Source: CAUPWF01 sp964369775
Lineage (GTDB): Bacteria > Bacillota > Clostridia > Lachnospirales > Lachnospiraceae
Direction: 5' to 3'
DNA: 64,000 nt
NCBI GenBank assembly: GCA_964369775.1
Contig: CAYJHQ010000002.1
Coordinates: 62,001 to 126,000, forward strand
Shown: positions 51,764 through 61,210 of the stretch, piece by piece
Layout of the letters: every line of letters begins with the position of its first letter
Numbering within the stretch: position 1 is the first letter of the stretch
Program-made: the position numbers and the translations under genes
The notes under the pieces: model-generated
What the model saw: the letters and a program-made list of their open reading frames with translations, nothing else
Databases searched by the model: none
What the model was told of the DNA's origin: nothing

Positions 51764-53059
51764 ATGAAAAAAAATAGCAAAGTATTAATAAAACTATTAT
51801 TAATATGCTTAATGTTGCAGATACACTTGGTTGGATATGCAACAGAGCCAGCAGATATACCAGTACCTGTAATCAGTGGACAGACTGCAATTGTGATGAA
51901 TATGGATACAATGGAGGTTCTTTATGAGAAGGATCCGGATGTTATAAAGTACCCAGCTAGTATTACAAAAATATTGACTACGATGATTGCTTTGGAAAAT
52001 AGTGAAATGACAGACAAAGTACTTGTAACCCAAGCCGCTAGAGACTCCTTAGAAGTGGATGCGAGTGAGATTGAACTAAAAGCAGGAGAAGAAATTACAA
52101 TGCAAGATGCTTTATACGCTACGATGTTAATGTCAGCAAATGAAGCAGCATTTGCAGTAGCAGAAAATGCAGTTGGAGATTATTCAGCATTTATCCAAAT
52201 GATGAATGACAAGGCGAAAGAGGTAGGTGCTGTAAATTCAAATTTTGTAAATCCTAGCGGATTGAACCATGAAGATCATTATACAACAGCGAGAGATATG
52301 GCTTTGATTTCCATAGAAGCATTTCAAAACCCTACTTTTAGGGAGATTATCATAGCACCAAGTTATGAGATACCGCCAACAAATATGAGTGTGGAATCAA
52401 AACAGCTATTGCAAAGGCATCAGACAGTTATAGAGGATAGCCAATATTATCGCGAGTATTCCTTAAGCGGGAAATCGGGATATACGAATGCGGCAGGATA
52501 TACATTAGTAACTTTTGCGCAACAAGGTGATATGAGAATTGTATCGGTAGTAATGCAATCACAAGAAGGTATGGTATATAATGACACAGTAGCGTTGCTA
52601 GATTATGCATTTGCACAATTTCATGAAATTTCATATTTGGATATGCAAGAAGGAACAGAAATTTCAAGTTTTCATAACCCTGTTGCAAAAATCACTGTAC
52701 CGAAAACGACAGATATAGCCGAATTCACAGTAAATGTTCTCGACTACGGTAATCCACAAGAAAAAAAGGGTGTAGTAGAAATTTTGCGCGGAACAGAGGT
52801 GATTGCAACAGAAAGTGTTACTATCAGTGATGAATATTACCAAGCAGAAGCTGAGGAGGCTGCAAGAGTTCAAGAAGCGAAAGAAAAAGAAGAACGGCGA
52901 AAAGAACTCATAAGAATCTCGATATATGCAGGTGGAGGACTTCTATGTATTACAATAATTGTAATAATTATCGTTGCAATTAATCGAAGAAAAAATGCAG
53001 ATGTATATGAGAAGAGACAGGCTAGGAAAAAGTGGTATAAAAACAAAAAAAATAAATAA
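51764..53059 (+). CDS. dacF: D-alanyl-D-alanine carboxypeptidase (DacF/PBP5 type)
   Basis: This 431-residue exported enzyme trims the pentapeptide of peptidoglycan. It has a signal peptide (residues 1-26, ending VGYA), the penicillin-binding motifs S66-I-T-K69, SAN and KSG (in place of KTG), a C-terminal beta domain, a coiled Glu/Arg segment and a final transmembrane helix. The terminal anchor is a full helix, not the amphipathic one of PBP5. Confidence 0.92.
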   Translation: MKKNSKVLIKLLLICLMLQIHLVGYATEPADIPVPVISGQTAIVMNMDTMEVLYEKDPDVIKYPASITKILTTMIALENSEMTDKVLVTQAARDSLEVDASEIELKAGEEITMQDALYATMLMSANEAAFAVAENAVGDYSAFIQMMNDKAKEVGAVNSNFVNPSGLNHEDHYTTARDMALISIEAFQNPTFREIIIAPSYEIPPTNMSVESKQLLQRHQTVIEDSQYYREYSLSGKSGYTNAAGYTLVTFAQQGDMRIVSVVMQSQEGMVYNDTVALLDYAFAQFHEISYLDMQEGTEISSFHNPVAKITVPKTTDIAEFTVNVLDYGNPQEKKGVVEILRGTEVIATESVTISDEYYQAEAEEAARVQEAKEKEERRKELIRISIYAGGGLLCITIIVIIIVAINRRKNADVYEKRQARKKWYKNKKNK

Positions 53060-53066
53060 ATTAGTA

Positions 53067-53128
53067 TATAAAAAAGTTGTAGTCGTTAAACCATCAAATC
53101 TATGAAGGTTGTGACTACAACTTTTTCT
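53067..53128. terminator. Bidirectional terminator
   Basis: A 14-bp stem AAAAAGTTGTAGTC (53067-53080) pairs with 53109-53122 and is followed by CTTTT. The A-run on the other side makes it work for the convergent minus-strand gene too. Confidence 0.82.
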
Positions 53129-53129
53129 T

Positions 53130-53723
53130 TTAATTATTAGCGTCTAATAATTGCTGACTAAACTCAGATACAGTTTCAACTTTTGAAATGTAAGTATCGT
53201 TAATAAATACAGCAGGAATAGCGCTGAATTCCAAATGTTCACGATTGAAGAATAAGTCATCCAATTTTGCTAGATAGACTTTTTGATCAACAGCCTTTTG
53301 AAAAGCAGATACATCTAATCCTAGTTCTGTAATAATCTCTGATAAAATATCGATATCTCCGATATTCTTTTCTAGAACGTAGAAAGAATGAAATACCTTT
53401 TCGTTATACGCAGCTCCAAGATTCGAGTCTTCAGCAAAATAATAGCCTTGGAATGTTAATGTGGTAAATGGATGAGGTGAGATATTAGGTAAATTCATCT
53501 CCAATCCTAGTTCAGTTGCCCAAGGCTTAATCAAATCTTTGAAGCGCTCAATACGCATCTCATCATGCATAGGGTCAACCGGCTCAGATGGCGGACGTCT
53601 CAGTTCGTGAGGGACAAATTCAATTTTGGCCTCAATCCCAGTGTTATTCAGTGATTGCCTAATAATTTCTTTTATGAGATAGCAAAATGGGCAAACATAA
53701 TCCGAATGAATTCGTATTTTCAT
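53130..53723 (-). CDS. DsbA-family (FrnE/HCCA isomerase-like) thioredoxin-fold protein
   Basis: This 197-residue protein has the CPFC active site close to the N-terminus (SDYVCPFCYLIKE), the inserted helical domain and the cis-Pro segment FSAIPAVFIND. No signal peptide is present, so it acts in the cytosol, probably as a disulfide oxidoreductase. AAGGAGAAC precedes the ATG. Confidence 0.88.
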   Translation of the reverse strand: MKIRIHSDYVCPFCYLIKEIIRQSLNNTGIEAKIEFVPHELRRPPSEPVDPMHDEMRIERFKDLIKPWATELGLEMNLPNISPHPFTTLTFQGYYFAEDSNLGAAYNEKVFHSFYVLEKNIGDIDILSEIITELGLDVSAFQKAVDQKVYLAKLDDLFFNREHLEFSAIPAVFINDTYISKVETVSEFSQQLLDANN

Positions 53724-53855
53724 GATAGTTCTCCTTCGTTGGTAAATTTTATAATCACATCTTACATAAAAAATGAAAAGATGTCAATTTGTATATTTTT
53801 GTGATTGTTTACAAATACTAGCAAAAATACAAGTAATCGTAAATGGAGGAATGAT

Positions 53856-54401
53856 ATGAAAGCTACAGGAATTGTTCGAAGAATCGATGACTTAGGTCGT
53901 GTTGTAGTACCAAAAGAGATTCGAAGAACTCTTAGAATTAGAGAGGGTGATCCATTAGAAATCTACGTGGGAAGAGAAGGAGAAATTATACTGAAAAAGT
54001 ATTCTCCGATAGAAGAATTAGGAGAATTTGCAAGACAATATGCAGAGGCAACTAGTCAAAATACTGGTCATACAGTATTAGTTACAGATATGGATCAAGT
54101 GGTAGCAGCTTCAGGAGTTGGAAAAAAGGAAGCAAATAACAAGCGAATAACAAGTGAATATACCACAGTATTGATTAATCGAGAGCAAGTGACTACTAAA
54201 TTAAATGATAGAAATCATATTCCAATTTATGAGGGGATGGACAATCAACACACCCAAATGATAGTAACACCTATTATTAGCGACGGAGATGTTATAGGCG
54301 GAATAGTAATCTTGGAAAAAAGTGAAAAAGTAAAGATTAGTAAAGTGGAAGAGAAGATTGCTCAAGTAGGTGCTACTTATTTAGGGAGTCAGATGGAATA
54401 A
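53856..54401 (+). CDS. spoVT: Stage V sporulation regulator SpoVT (AbrB family)
   Basis: This 181-residue DNA-binding protein has an N-terminal AbrB swapped-hairpin domain (MKATGIVRRIDDLGRVVVPK) and a C-terminal GAF-like domain. It is very like SpoVT, a regulator of forespore genes, which suggests a spore-forming lineage. The ATG at 53856 has GGAGGA 5 bases upstream. Confidence 0.93.
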   Translation: MKATGIVRRIDDLGRVVVPKEIRRTLRIREGDPLEIYVGREGEIILKKYSPIEELGEFARQYAEATSQNTGHTVLVTDMDQVVAASGVGKKEANNKRITSEYTTVLINREQVTTKLNDRNHIPIYEGMDNQHTQMIVTPIISDGDVIGGIVILEKSEKVKISKVEEKIAQVGATYLGSQME

Positions 54402-54424
54402 AATGTAAAGATAGCCAAAGAGAA

Positions 54425-54450
54425 AGAGTGTGTGACAAACCACACACTCT
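54425..54450. terminator. Hairpin between convergent genes
   Basis: A perfect 10-bp stem AGAGTGTGTG/CACACACTCT with a 6-base loop between spoVT and tspO. There is no good T-run on either strand, so termination strength is uncertain. Confidence 0.55.
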
Positions 54451-54459
54451 ATGATTCTC

Positions 54460-54939
54460 TTACCCATTTAGATAAGCGAATCCAAAATTTAAATAAGTGG
54501 CAAATAGGAGCCAAAGGAGATAAGGGATTAGTAGTAAGGCAGATTTTTTATCCAAGTCCTTAAATGTTAAAATTGTTTTAATCACTAGATAATCTAAAAT
54601 TAATATCGTTAAAAATGCAAGCCAATAGTTTTGATATTTAAAAAATATAATAGTCCAGAGAAAATTAAATAATAATTGGATAAAATAATCTACAATAGCT
54701 TTTTTTGAGTCTTCAGTTTTTTGAGTATAAATAAGACCTGCGGAAATTCCCATTAAAGTGTATAGAATTACCCAGACAATACCAAATACATAACCAGGTG
54801 GGGAAAGTGGTGGTTTGGTTAGTGATTCGTAAATCATTGAGGTGTCTTGTGTAAAATAGCTACTTAGAAAGGCTACCAATTGTGTGATTAGAATAAAGCC
54901 TATTACAGGAAGTAGCTTTTTATTGAGAGATTTAACCAT
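54460..54939 (-). CDS. tspO: TspO/MBR-family membrane protein
   Basis: This 159-residue five-helix membrane protein has the family segment KPPLSPPGYVFGIVWVILYTLMG (helix 2), WTIIFFKYQNYWLA and TYLNF. TspO proteins bind porphyrins and are tied to oxidative stress. The ATG at 54939 is preferred over 54945 because AAAGGAGT abuts the latter. Confidence 0.92.
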   Translation of the reverse strand: MVKSLNKKLLPVIGFILITQLVAFLSSYFTQDTSMIYESLTKPPLSPPGYVFGIVWVILYTLMGISAGLIYTQKTEDSKKAIVDYFIQLLFNFLWTIIFFKYQNYWLAFLTILILDYLVIKTILTFKDLDKKSALLLIPYLLWLLFATYLNFGFAYLNG

Positions 54940-55088
54940 TTGCATACTCCTTTCTTGAAATGGATTTCTACTATTAGCATATGAGAAAAAGCAATAAATA
55001 TGCGTATGAATAAGTGTGAAATAAAATTATTAGGTTATAATGCAAGGTATTCCTACATAAGATTTTATAAGAGGAGGGATGGAATGGA

Positions 55089-55457
55089 ATGGAGAAGAAT
55101 ACTAATTATACCCAAAAGATGATGTGGGTTTTAAAGTCTTTATCTTTTGCCTATTTAGCAACAGCAGTTTTACTTTCTATATTTGCAGTTCTAGCATATA
55201 GATTAGATCTACAAGAAAATGTGAAAAATATAATTAGTTTAGTAATATATGTACTCTCAAATTTAGTAGGCGGTTTTGTGGTAGGGAAATGTACAAAACA
55301 AAAGAGGTACCTATGGGGAGTTTTGGTAGGTGTTCTGTATTTTTCTCTTTTAATACTAATTACTTTAGGAGTACATAGAACAATTAGTGATGGAAATGTA
55401 GTTACAGTCATGATATTATGCATATGCAGTGGAACAATAGGTGGTATGATTTCCTGA
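55089..55457 (+). CDS. TIGR04086-type small membrane protein next to the SCIFF genes
   Basis: This 122-residue protein has four transmembrane helices and ends GTIGGMIS, with a mid-protein NLVGGFVVGKCTKQK. This family often lies beside the SCIFF peptide gene in Clostridia. GAGGAGGG precedes three nested ATGs, of which only 55089 is in frame. The function is unknown. Confidence 0.78.
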   Translation: MEKNTNYTQKMMWVLKSLSFAYLATAVLLSIFAVLAYRLDLQENVKNIISLVIYVLSNLVGGFVVGKCTKQKRYLWGVLVGVLYFSLLILITLGVHRTISDGNVVTVMILCICSGTIGGMIS

Positions 55458-55465
55458 AAATAGTT

Positions 55466-55494
55466 GCTTTACTATCAGCGATTCCTATGGTATA
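55466..55494 (+). promoter_or_regulatory. Promoter of the SCIFF precursor gene
   Basis: TTTACT (55466-55471), 17-base spacer, TATAAT (55489-55494), 36 bases before the ATG. Confidence 0.65.
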
Positions 55495-55529
55495 ATCATT
55501 GGAGTTAATTAATCTTAGGAGGAATCAAA

Positions 55530-55673
55530 ATGAAACACGGAAAAACATTAAACAACCAAACTTTGAATAAAACAATAAAAAAAGGTGGATGTGGAGAGTG
55601 TCAAACTTCATGTCAATCAGCGTGTAAGACATCTTGCACAGTTGGAAATCAAACTTGCGAGCAAAAGAAATAA
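55530..55673 (+). CDS. scfA: SCIFF ranthipeptide precursor (six cysteines in forty-five)
   Basis: This 47-residue ribosomal peptide starts MKHGKTLNNQTLNKTIKKGG and then carries six cysteines (C21, C24, C28, C32, C36, C43) in a Ser/Thr/Gln-rich core. That is the SCIFF pattern, in which a radical SAM enzyme installs thioether crosslinks. TAGGAGGAA lies 7 bases before the ATG. The maturase gene follows 76 bases downstream after a hairpin. The role of the mature product is debated; signalling has been proposed. Confidence 0.95.
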   Translation: MKHGKTLNNQTLNKTIKKGGCGECQTSCQSACKTSCTVGNQTCEQKK

Positions 55674-55697
55674 TTTAGTAACGAAATGAAATTACCT

Positions 55698-55735
55698 GGC
55701 AGCGACCGTAAGGGCGCTGCCTTAGTACGTTTTTA
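55698..55735 (+). terminator. GC-rich hairpin between SCIFF precursor and maturase
   Basis: A GGCAGCG/CGCTGCC stem (55698-55704 with 55715-55721) is followed after a short gap by TTTTT. It could end most transcripts after the peptide gene and let few reach the maturase. Confidence 0.7.
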
Positions 55736-55749
55736 GAAAGGTGGAAAAC

Positions 55750-57141
55750 ATGATACATCAATATCAAAGCAATGGATATAACATTGTAATAGATGTAAAC
55801 AGTGGTTCAGTACATGTTGTAGATGATATCTTCTATAATGTGTTGAATATAATAAATAAACTAAGTAAAGAAGAGGTGGATACACTCCTAGAAAAAGAGG
55901 ATATCATTTCAAAATTACATATAGAATTAAAGGATAGCTATAGCGAAGAAGATATAAAAGATGTTGTAAGTGATATCAAGGAGTTGATGGAAGCTGGACA
56001 ATTATTTACTGTTGATGAATATGAGGAGTATATTGAAGAAGTAAAGAAGCGAAAAACAGTGGTAAAGGCTCTTTGTATTCATATAGCGCATGATTGCAAC
56101 CTAGCTTGTAGATACTGCTTTGCAGAAGAAGGTGAGTATCATGGGAGACGAGCGTTAATGTCGACAGAAGTAGGGCAAAAAGCTTTAGATTTCTTGATTG
56201 AAAATTCAGGAAATAGAAAGAATTTGGAAGTGGATTTCTTTGGTGGGGAACCACTTATGAATTGGAACGTGGTCAAGGATTTAGTGGCTTACGGGCGATC
56301 AAAAGAAGCGAAATACAATAAAAAATTTCGTTTTACGCTTACAACAAATGGAGTATTGCTAAACGATGAAGTACAAGAATTTGCAAATAAAGAGATGGAT
56401 AACGTAGTACTGAGTTTAGATGGAAGAAAAGAAGTTAACGATAAGATGCGTCCATTCCGAAATGGAAAGGGGAGCTATGATTTAATCGTACCAAAGTTCC
56501 AAAAGCTCGCGGATAGCAGAAATCAAGACAAATATTATATAAGAGGAACATTTACTAGAAATAATTTAGATTTTACAAAAGATGTACTTGAATTTGCTGA
56601 TTTAGGATTTAAGCAGATATCTATAGAGCCTGTGGTAGCAGAAGATACGGATGATTACGCAATCAGAGAATGTGATTTGCCACAAATTTTTGAGGAATAC
56701 GATTTACTTGCTAAAGAGATGATACAAAGAGAGAAAAATGGGAAAGGGTTTAATTTTTTCCACTTTATGATTGATTTAGAAGGAGGACCTTGTGTAGCGA
56801 AGCGACTTTCAGGTTGTGGAACAGGTACAGAATACCTAGCAGTTACTCCTTGGGGAGATTTATACCCATGCCATCAGTTCGTAGGAAATGAAGCATTTTT
56901 AATGGGTGATGTAGATAAAGGGATTACAAAGCCAGAAATCGCAGATGAATTTAGGGGATGCAGTGTCTATACAAAAGACAAATGTAAGGCGTGTTTTGCA
57001 AAATTTTACTGCAGTGGTGGTTGTATGGCGAACTCTGATAAATTCCATGGTACCATCCATGACACTTATGATATCGGATGTGAGATGCAACGAAAACGTG
57101 TAGAATCTGCAATTATGATAAAAGCTGCACTAGCAGATTAA
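55750..57141 (+). CDS. scfB: Radical SAM SCIFF maturase with SPASM domain
   Basis: This 463-residue enzyme has an N-terminal peptide-recognition region (about residues 1-95), a radical SAM core with the CxxxCxxC motif C116-NLA-C120-RY-C123 and FFGGEPLMN, and a C-terminal SPASM domain rich in cysteines (GGPCVAKRL, LYPCHQF, CKACFAKFYCSGGCMANS, GCEMQ) for two auxiliary 4Fe-4S clusters. It makes the Cys-to-Thr-type thioether links of SCIFF. The ATG at 55750 follows AAAGGTGG. Confidence 0.95.
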   Translation: MIHQYQSNGYNIVIDVNSGSVHVVDDIFYNVLNIINKLSKEEVDTLLEKEDIISKLHIELKDSYSEEDIKDVVSDIKELMEAGQLFTVDEYEEYIEEVKKRKTVVKALCIHIAHDCNLACRYCFAEEGEYHGRRALMSTEVGQKALDFLIENSGNRKNLEVDFFGGEPLMNWNVVKDLVAYGRSKEAKYNKKFRFTLTTNGVLLNDEVQEFANKEMDNVVLSLDGRKEVNDKMRPFRNGKGSYDLIVPKFQKLADSRNQDKYYIRGTFTRNNLDFTKDVLEFADLGFKQISIEPVVAEDTDDYAIRECDLPQIFEEYDLLAKEMIQREKNGKGFNFFHFMIDLEGGPCVAKRLSGCGTGTEYLAVTPWGDLYPCHQFVGNEAFLMGDVDKGITKPEIADEFRGCSVYTKDKCKACFAKFYCSGGCMANSDKFHGTIHDTYDIGCEMQRKRVESAIMIKAALAD

Positions 57142-57154
57142 GAGAGGGGTAATC

Positions 57155-59293
57155 ATGAAAAAGAGTAGAGGGATTATTTATTTAGTAATTGTATTATTAT
57201 TTGCAGGGTTATTAGGATTTACTTCTATCATGGGGTTTGGAAGCGATAGCAGTGGAGCGGCAAAGAATATTAAGCTTGGACTTGACTTGAATGGTGGTGT
57301 AAGTATCACTTATCAAACAGTGGAGGAAAATCCATCAGAAGAGGATATGGCAGATACCATTTATAAATTGCAAAAACGTGTAGAAGATAGCTATAGCACA
57401 GAGGCAAGTGTGTATCAAGTAGGGGATAACCGTATCAGTATTGAAATACCTGGTGTAACAAATGCAAATGAGATTCTAGAAGAGCTAGGGAAGCCAGGTA
57501 CGTTAGAATTCATAGACCCACAAGGTGAGGTTGTCTTAGAAGGTACAGATATTGAAAATGCAGAAGCTCAATCACAGCAAGACTCTATGGGGAATAATGA
57601 GTATGTAGTTTCATTGACTATGACAGAAGAAGGAACGGCGAAATTTGCAGATGCAACTACAGAAAATGTGGGACAAGTGATTTCGATTTACTATGATGGA
57701 GAAGAGATATCTTCACCACAGGTACAGACAGCTATTACAGATGGTAGAGCTGTAATCAACGGAATGGCAGATTATGAAGAGGCAGAATTACTAGCATCTA
57801 CTATTCGAATCGGAGGATTAAAGCTAGAGTTAGAAGAGATAAGTTCAAATGTAGTAGGAGCACAATTAGGACAAGATGCAATTCAGACAAGTCTGATGGC
57901 AGGTGCAATTGGTCTTGCAATCGTTTTTGTATTTATGTGTATTGTATATTTAGTTCCAGGATTTGCAGCAAGTTTAGCACTTTTAATCTATACAGGTTTA
58001 GTAGTAGTATCTCTAAATGCATTTGATATTACGCTGACATTACCAGGACTTGCAGGTATCATACTCGGGATAGGTATGGCTGTAGATGCTAACGTTATCA
58101 TATTTGCGAGGGTAAAAGAGGAACTATTAGAAGGAAAAGTAGTAAAGTCAGCATTAAGAATTGGATTTAAGAAAGCCTTATCAGCTATTGTTGATGGAAA
58201 TATTACAACACTGATTGCAGCAATTGTACTCTGGATTATGGGAACTGGAAGTGTAAAAGGATTCGCACAAACACTGGCACTAGGTATTGTAGTATCTATG
58301 TTTACAGCACTCGTGGTGACAAGATTAATCGTGTACTCCTTATTTGCAGCAGGAATCAAAGACCCTAAGTTTTATAGTTTGAAAAAGAAAGAGACAAGAG
58401 TATATGACTTCTTGAGCAAGCGTTTTATCTGTTTTGCAGTTTCAGTAGTAGTGATTTGTGCAGGGTTCGTAGGAATGGGAATCAATAACTCATCAGGAGA
58501 TATCTTAAACTATAGCTTAGAATTTAGCGGTGGAACAGCTACAACAGTTGATTTTAATGAGGAGTATACCTTAGAAGAAGTAGATGAAAAGGTAAAGCCA
58601 GTCGTAGAAGAAGTAGTAGGAGATGGTGCGATTCAGATGAATAAAGTTCAAGGAACGAACCAGGTGACTATAAAAACTAACTCGCTTTCATTAGAAGAGA
58701 GAAATGCGTTAAATGAGGCGCTTATGAGTGAGTTTGACGTAGAAGAAGACGCGATTACAGCGGAAAATATCAGTTCGACTGTTAGTTCGGAGATGAGAGT
58801 AGATGCGATTATAGCAGTTATAGTTGCAACGGTTTGTATGCTTCTATATATTTGGTTTAGATTTAAAGATATTCGATTTGCTGGAAGTGCTATAGTAGCA
58901 CTAGTACACGATGTATTAGTAGTATTAGCATTTTATGCAATCGCTCGTGTGTCAGTTGGTAATACATTTATAGCTTGTATGCTTACAATAGTTGGTTATT
59001 CTATCAATGCAACAATCGTTATCTTTGATAGAATTCGTGAAGAAGTAAAATTAGGCAAGAAAAACGAAGACTTAGCATTGATTGTAAACCGCAGTATTTC
59101 ACAAACACTTACTAGAAGTATTTATACATCATTTACAACATTTGTGATGGTAGGAGTTCTTTATATTCTAGGAGTTAGTGCGATTAAAGAATTTGCACTA
59201 CCATTGATTGTAGGAATTATATGTGGTGCATATTCTTCAGTGTGTATTACAGGAGCTCTTTGGTACAGCATGAAAAAAGGTTTTAAAAAATAA
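57155..59293 (+). CDS. secDF: Fused protein translocase subunit SecDF
   Basis: This 712-residue membrane protein fuses SecD (residues about 1-415, with LGLDLNGGVSITYQ and the periplasmic P1 domain) and SecF (about 425-712, with LEFSGGTATTVDF). About 12 transmembrane helices are visible, including the conserved GIILGIGMAVDANVIIF. It uses proton flow to pull exported proteins. It follows the SCIFF maturase by 13 bases, a common clostridial order. Confidence 0.95.
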   Translation: MKKSRGIIYLVIVLLFAGLLGFTSIMGFGSDSSGAAKNIKLGLDLNGGVSITYQTVEENPSEEDMADTIYKLQKRVEDSYSTEASVYQVGDNRISIEIPGVTNANEILEELGKPGTLEFIDPQGEVVLEGTDIENAEAQSQQDSMGNNEYVVSLTMTEEGTAKFADATTENVGQVISIYYDGEEISSPQVQTAITDGRAVINGMADYEEAELLASTIRIGGLKLELEEISSNVVGAQLGQDAIQTSLMAGAIGLAIVFVFMCIVYLVPGFAASLALLIYTGLVVVSLNAFDITLTLPGLAGIILGIGMAVDANVIIFARVKEELLEGKVVKSALRIGFKKALSAIVDGNITTLIAAIVLWIMGTGSVKGFAQTLALGIVVSMFTALVVTRLIVYSLFAAGIKDPKFYSLKKKETRVYDFLSKRFICFAVSVVVICAGFVGMGINNSSGDILNYSLEFSGGTATTVDFNEEYTLEEVDEKVKPVVEEVVGDGAIQMNKVQGTNQVTIKTNSLSLEERNALNEALMSEFDVEEDAITAENISSTVSSEMRVDAIIAVIVATVCMLLYIWFRFKDIRFAGSAIVALVHDVLVVLAFYAIARVSVGNTFIACMLTIVGYSINATIVIFDRIREEVKLGKKNEDLALIVNRSISQTLTRSIYTSFTTFVMVGVLYILGVSAIKEFALPLIVGIICGAYSSVCITGALWYSMKKGFKK

Positions 59294-59301
59294 AGAGTAT
59301 A

Positions 59302-59335
59302 AAAGGCTGTAGAAGGTAACTTCTGCAGCTTTTTG
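59302..59335 (+). terminator. Terminator after secDF
   Basis: AAAGGCTGTAGAAG pairs with CTTCTGCAGCTTTTT around a GTAA loop, with G-U pairs, and ends in a T-run. Confidence 0.75.
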
Positions 59336-59357
59336 CAAAGATAAAAGAGGTGAAGTG

Positions 59358-61130
59358 ATGGAAGAAAAATGGGTAGTGATTCGAAAGGGTGCAGACTTTA
59401 ATGCTATTTCTAAAAAATTTGGAGTTAGTCCTCTTATTGCTAGACTGATGAGAAATCGAGAAATTGTCGAAGAAGAAGCAATAGAAGAATTCTTGAATGG
59501 GACACTAGATAAATTGCATGATGCTATGTTGATGAAAGACATGGATGTGGCTATTGATATTTTGAGAGAAAAAATTCGAGAGAGAAAACAAATTCGTGTT
59601 ATAGGAGATTATGATATTGATGGTGTAAATGCAACTTATATTTTGCTTGAAGGTCTGAAAAAAGTAGGGGCACAAGTAGATAGTGATATTCCAGACCGTA
59701 TGAAGGATGGATATGGGTTAAGCATGGACTTGATTGAACGTGCGTTAGCAGATGGAGTGGATACAATTATAACTTGTGACAACGGTATTGCAGCAAGTGA
59801 TGAAGTTGCATATGCAAAAAGGATGGGAATGACTGTGATTATTACGGATCACCATGAAGTTCCCTATGAAGAGGTGGCTGGAAGTGATTTCTTTGAGAAA
59901 AAATATCTATACCCTGTGGCAGATGCAATTGTAAACCCAAAAAGAGAGGATTGTGGGTATCCGTTTAAAAAATTATGTGGAGCAGCAGTAGCCTATAAAG
60001 TAGTGGAAGCATTGCTCCAAAGTGAAGGGCAAGACAGTGAAGATTTAGACTACTTAATAGAAAATGTGGCAATAGCGACTGTAGGTGATGTGATGGATTT
60101 AATCGGAGAAAATCGAATCTTTGTAAAGCAAGGGTTGGAAATGATTAAGCGGAGCAAAAATCTTGGTCTTCAGTCGTTAATGGAAGTGACAGGAGTGAAG
60201 AAAGAATTACTCAGTTCCTATCACATAGGATTTGTGCTAGGTCCATGCCTTAACGCAAGTGGAAGGTTAGATACTGCAAGAAGAGCCTTGGAGCTATTAG
60301 AAGCAAAGACGAAAAAAGAAGCAGATATTTTAGCTGGAGACTTAAAGGCATTAAACGATAGCAGAAAAGATTTGACAATTGCAGGTGTAGAAAAAGCAGT
60401 AGAGATTGTAGAAAGAGATTTGAAAGATGATAAGATTTTAGTGGTCTATCTACCGGATTGCCATGAGAGTTTAGCTGGAATCATTGCAGGGCGTATCCGG
60501 GAAAAATACTATAAACCGGCCTTTATTCTTACAGAAGGAAAAGATGGTGCAAAGGGATCAGGACGTTCTACAGAAAGCTACCACATGTATGAAGAACTTA
60601 ATAAATGCAAAGATTTATTGTTGAAATATGGTGGTCATAAATTGGCAGCTGGATTGAGCCTAGAAAAAGAGAATATTTCTAAATTTAGGAGTACCCTAAA
60701 TCAGCTTTGCACCCTATCGGATGAAGATTGCAGAAAAAAAATTGCAATTGATATGCAATTGCCTCTTTCGTATGTGACCCAAGAATTTGTACAGGAATTA
60801 TCTGTTTTAGAACCATTTGGAAAAGGGAATGAAAAGCCTACATTTGCTGAAAAAGACTTAGAGATTGTAAAGTACCAAGTGGTAGGGAGAGATAAAAATG
60901 TAATAAAGATGACAGTGCGGGATGCTAAAGGTATGAGCATGGATGCAGTATGCTTCAATGAAAGGGAAAGAATAGAAGCATTAGTCTTAGAATCCTATGG
61001 GAAAAACGCCTTAGAAAGCATGAAAAAGGGGAAGAGAAGTGGGATTATGCTTTCTTTTACATATTATCCTAGTATAAATGAATATATGGGAGTGAAAAAT
61101 GTGCAAATTATTGTGCAAAACTTCAAATAG
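59358..61130 (+). CDS. recJ: Single-stranded-DNA-specific exonuclease RecJ
   Basis: This 590-residue 5'-3' nuclease has DHH motifs (IGDYDIDGVNATY, ITDHHEVP), CGAAVAYK, a DHHA1 domain with GSGRSTESY and KYGGHKLAAGLSL, and an OB-fold C-terminus. The ATG at 59358 follows GAGGTGAAG; an in-frame GTG lies 3 bases upstream. Confidence 0.94.
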   Translation: MEEKWVVIRKGADFNAISKKFGVSPLIARLMRNREIVEEEAIEEFLNGTLDKLHDAMLMKDMDVAIDILREKIRERKQIRVIGDYDIDGVNATYILLEGLKKVGAQVDSDIPDRMKDGYGLSMDLIERALADGVDTIITCDNGIAASDEVAYAKRMGMTVIITDHHEVPYEEVAGSDFFEKKYLYPVADAIVNPKREDCGYPFKKLCGAAVAYKVVEALLQSEGQDSEDLDYLIENVAIATVGDVMDLIGENRIFVKQGLEMIKRSKNLGLQSLMEVTGVKKELLSSYHIGFVLGPCLNASGRLDTARRALELLEAKTKKEADILAGDLKALNDSRKDLTIAGVEKAVEIVERDLKDDKILVVYLPDCHESLAGIIAGRIREKYYKPAFILTEGKDGAKGSGRSTESYHMYEELNKCKDLLLKYGGHKLAAGLSLEKENISKFRSTLNQLCTLSDEDCRKKIAIDMQLPLSYVTQEFVQELSVLEPFGKGNEKPTFAEKDLEIVKYQVVGRDKNVIKMTVRDAKGMSMDAVCFNERERIEALVLESYGKNALESMKKGKRSGIMLSFTYYPSINEYMGVKNVQIIVQNFK

Positions 61131-61137
61131 GGTTTCG

Positions 61138-61166
61138 TTGAAATTAGAAAATCCCTATGTTATAAT
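61138..61166 (+). promoter_or_regulatory. Promoter of apt
   Basis: TTGAAA (61138-61143), 17-base spacer, TATAAT (61161-61166), 7 bases after the recJ stop and 44 before the apt start: a near-consensus sigma-A promoter. Confidence 0.8.
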
Positions 61167-61210
61167 AAAATTTAACATTTTATGTAAATTTCGTTAGGGA
61201 GATGGAGATA

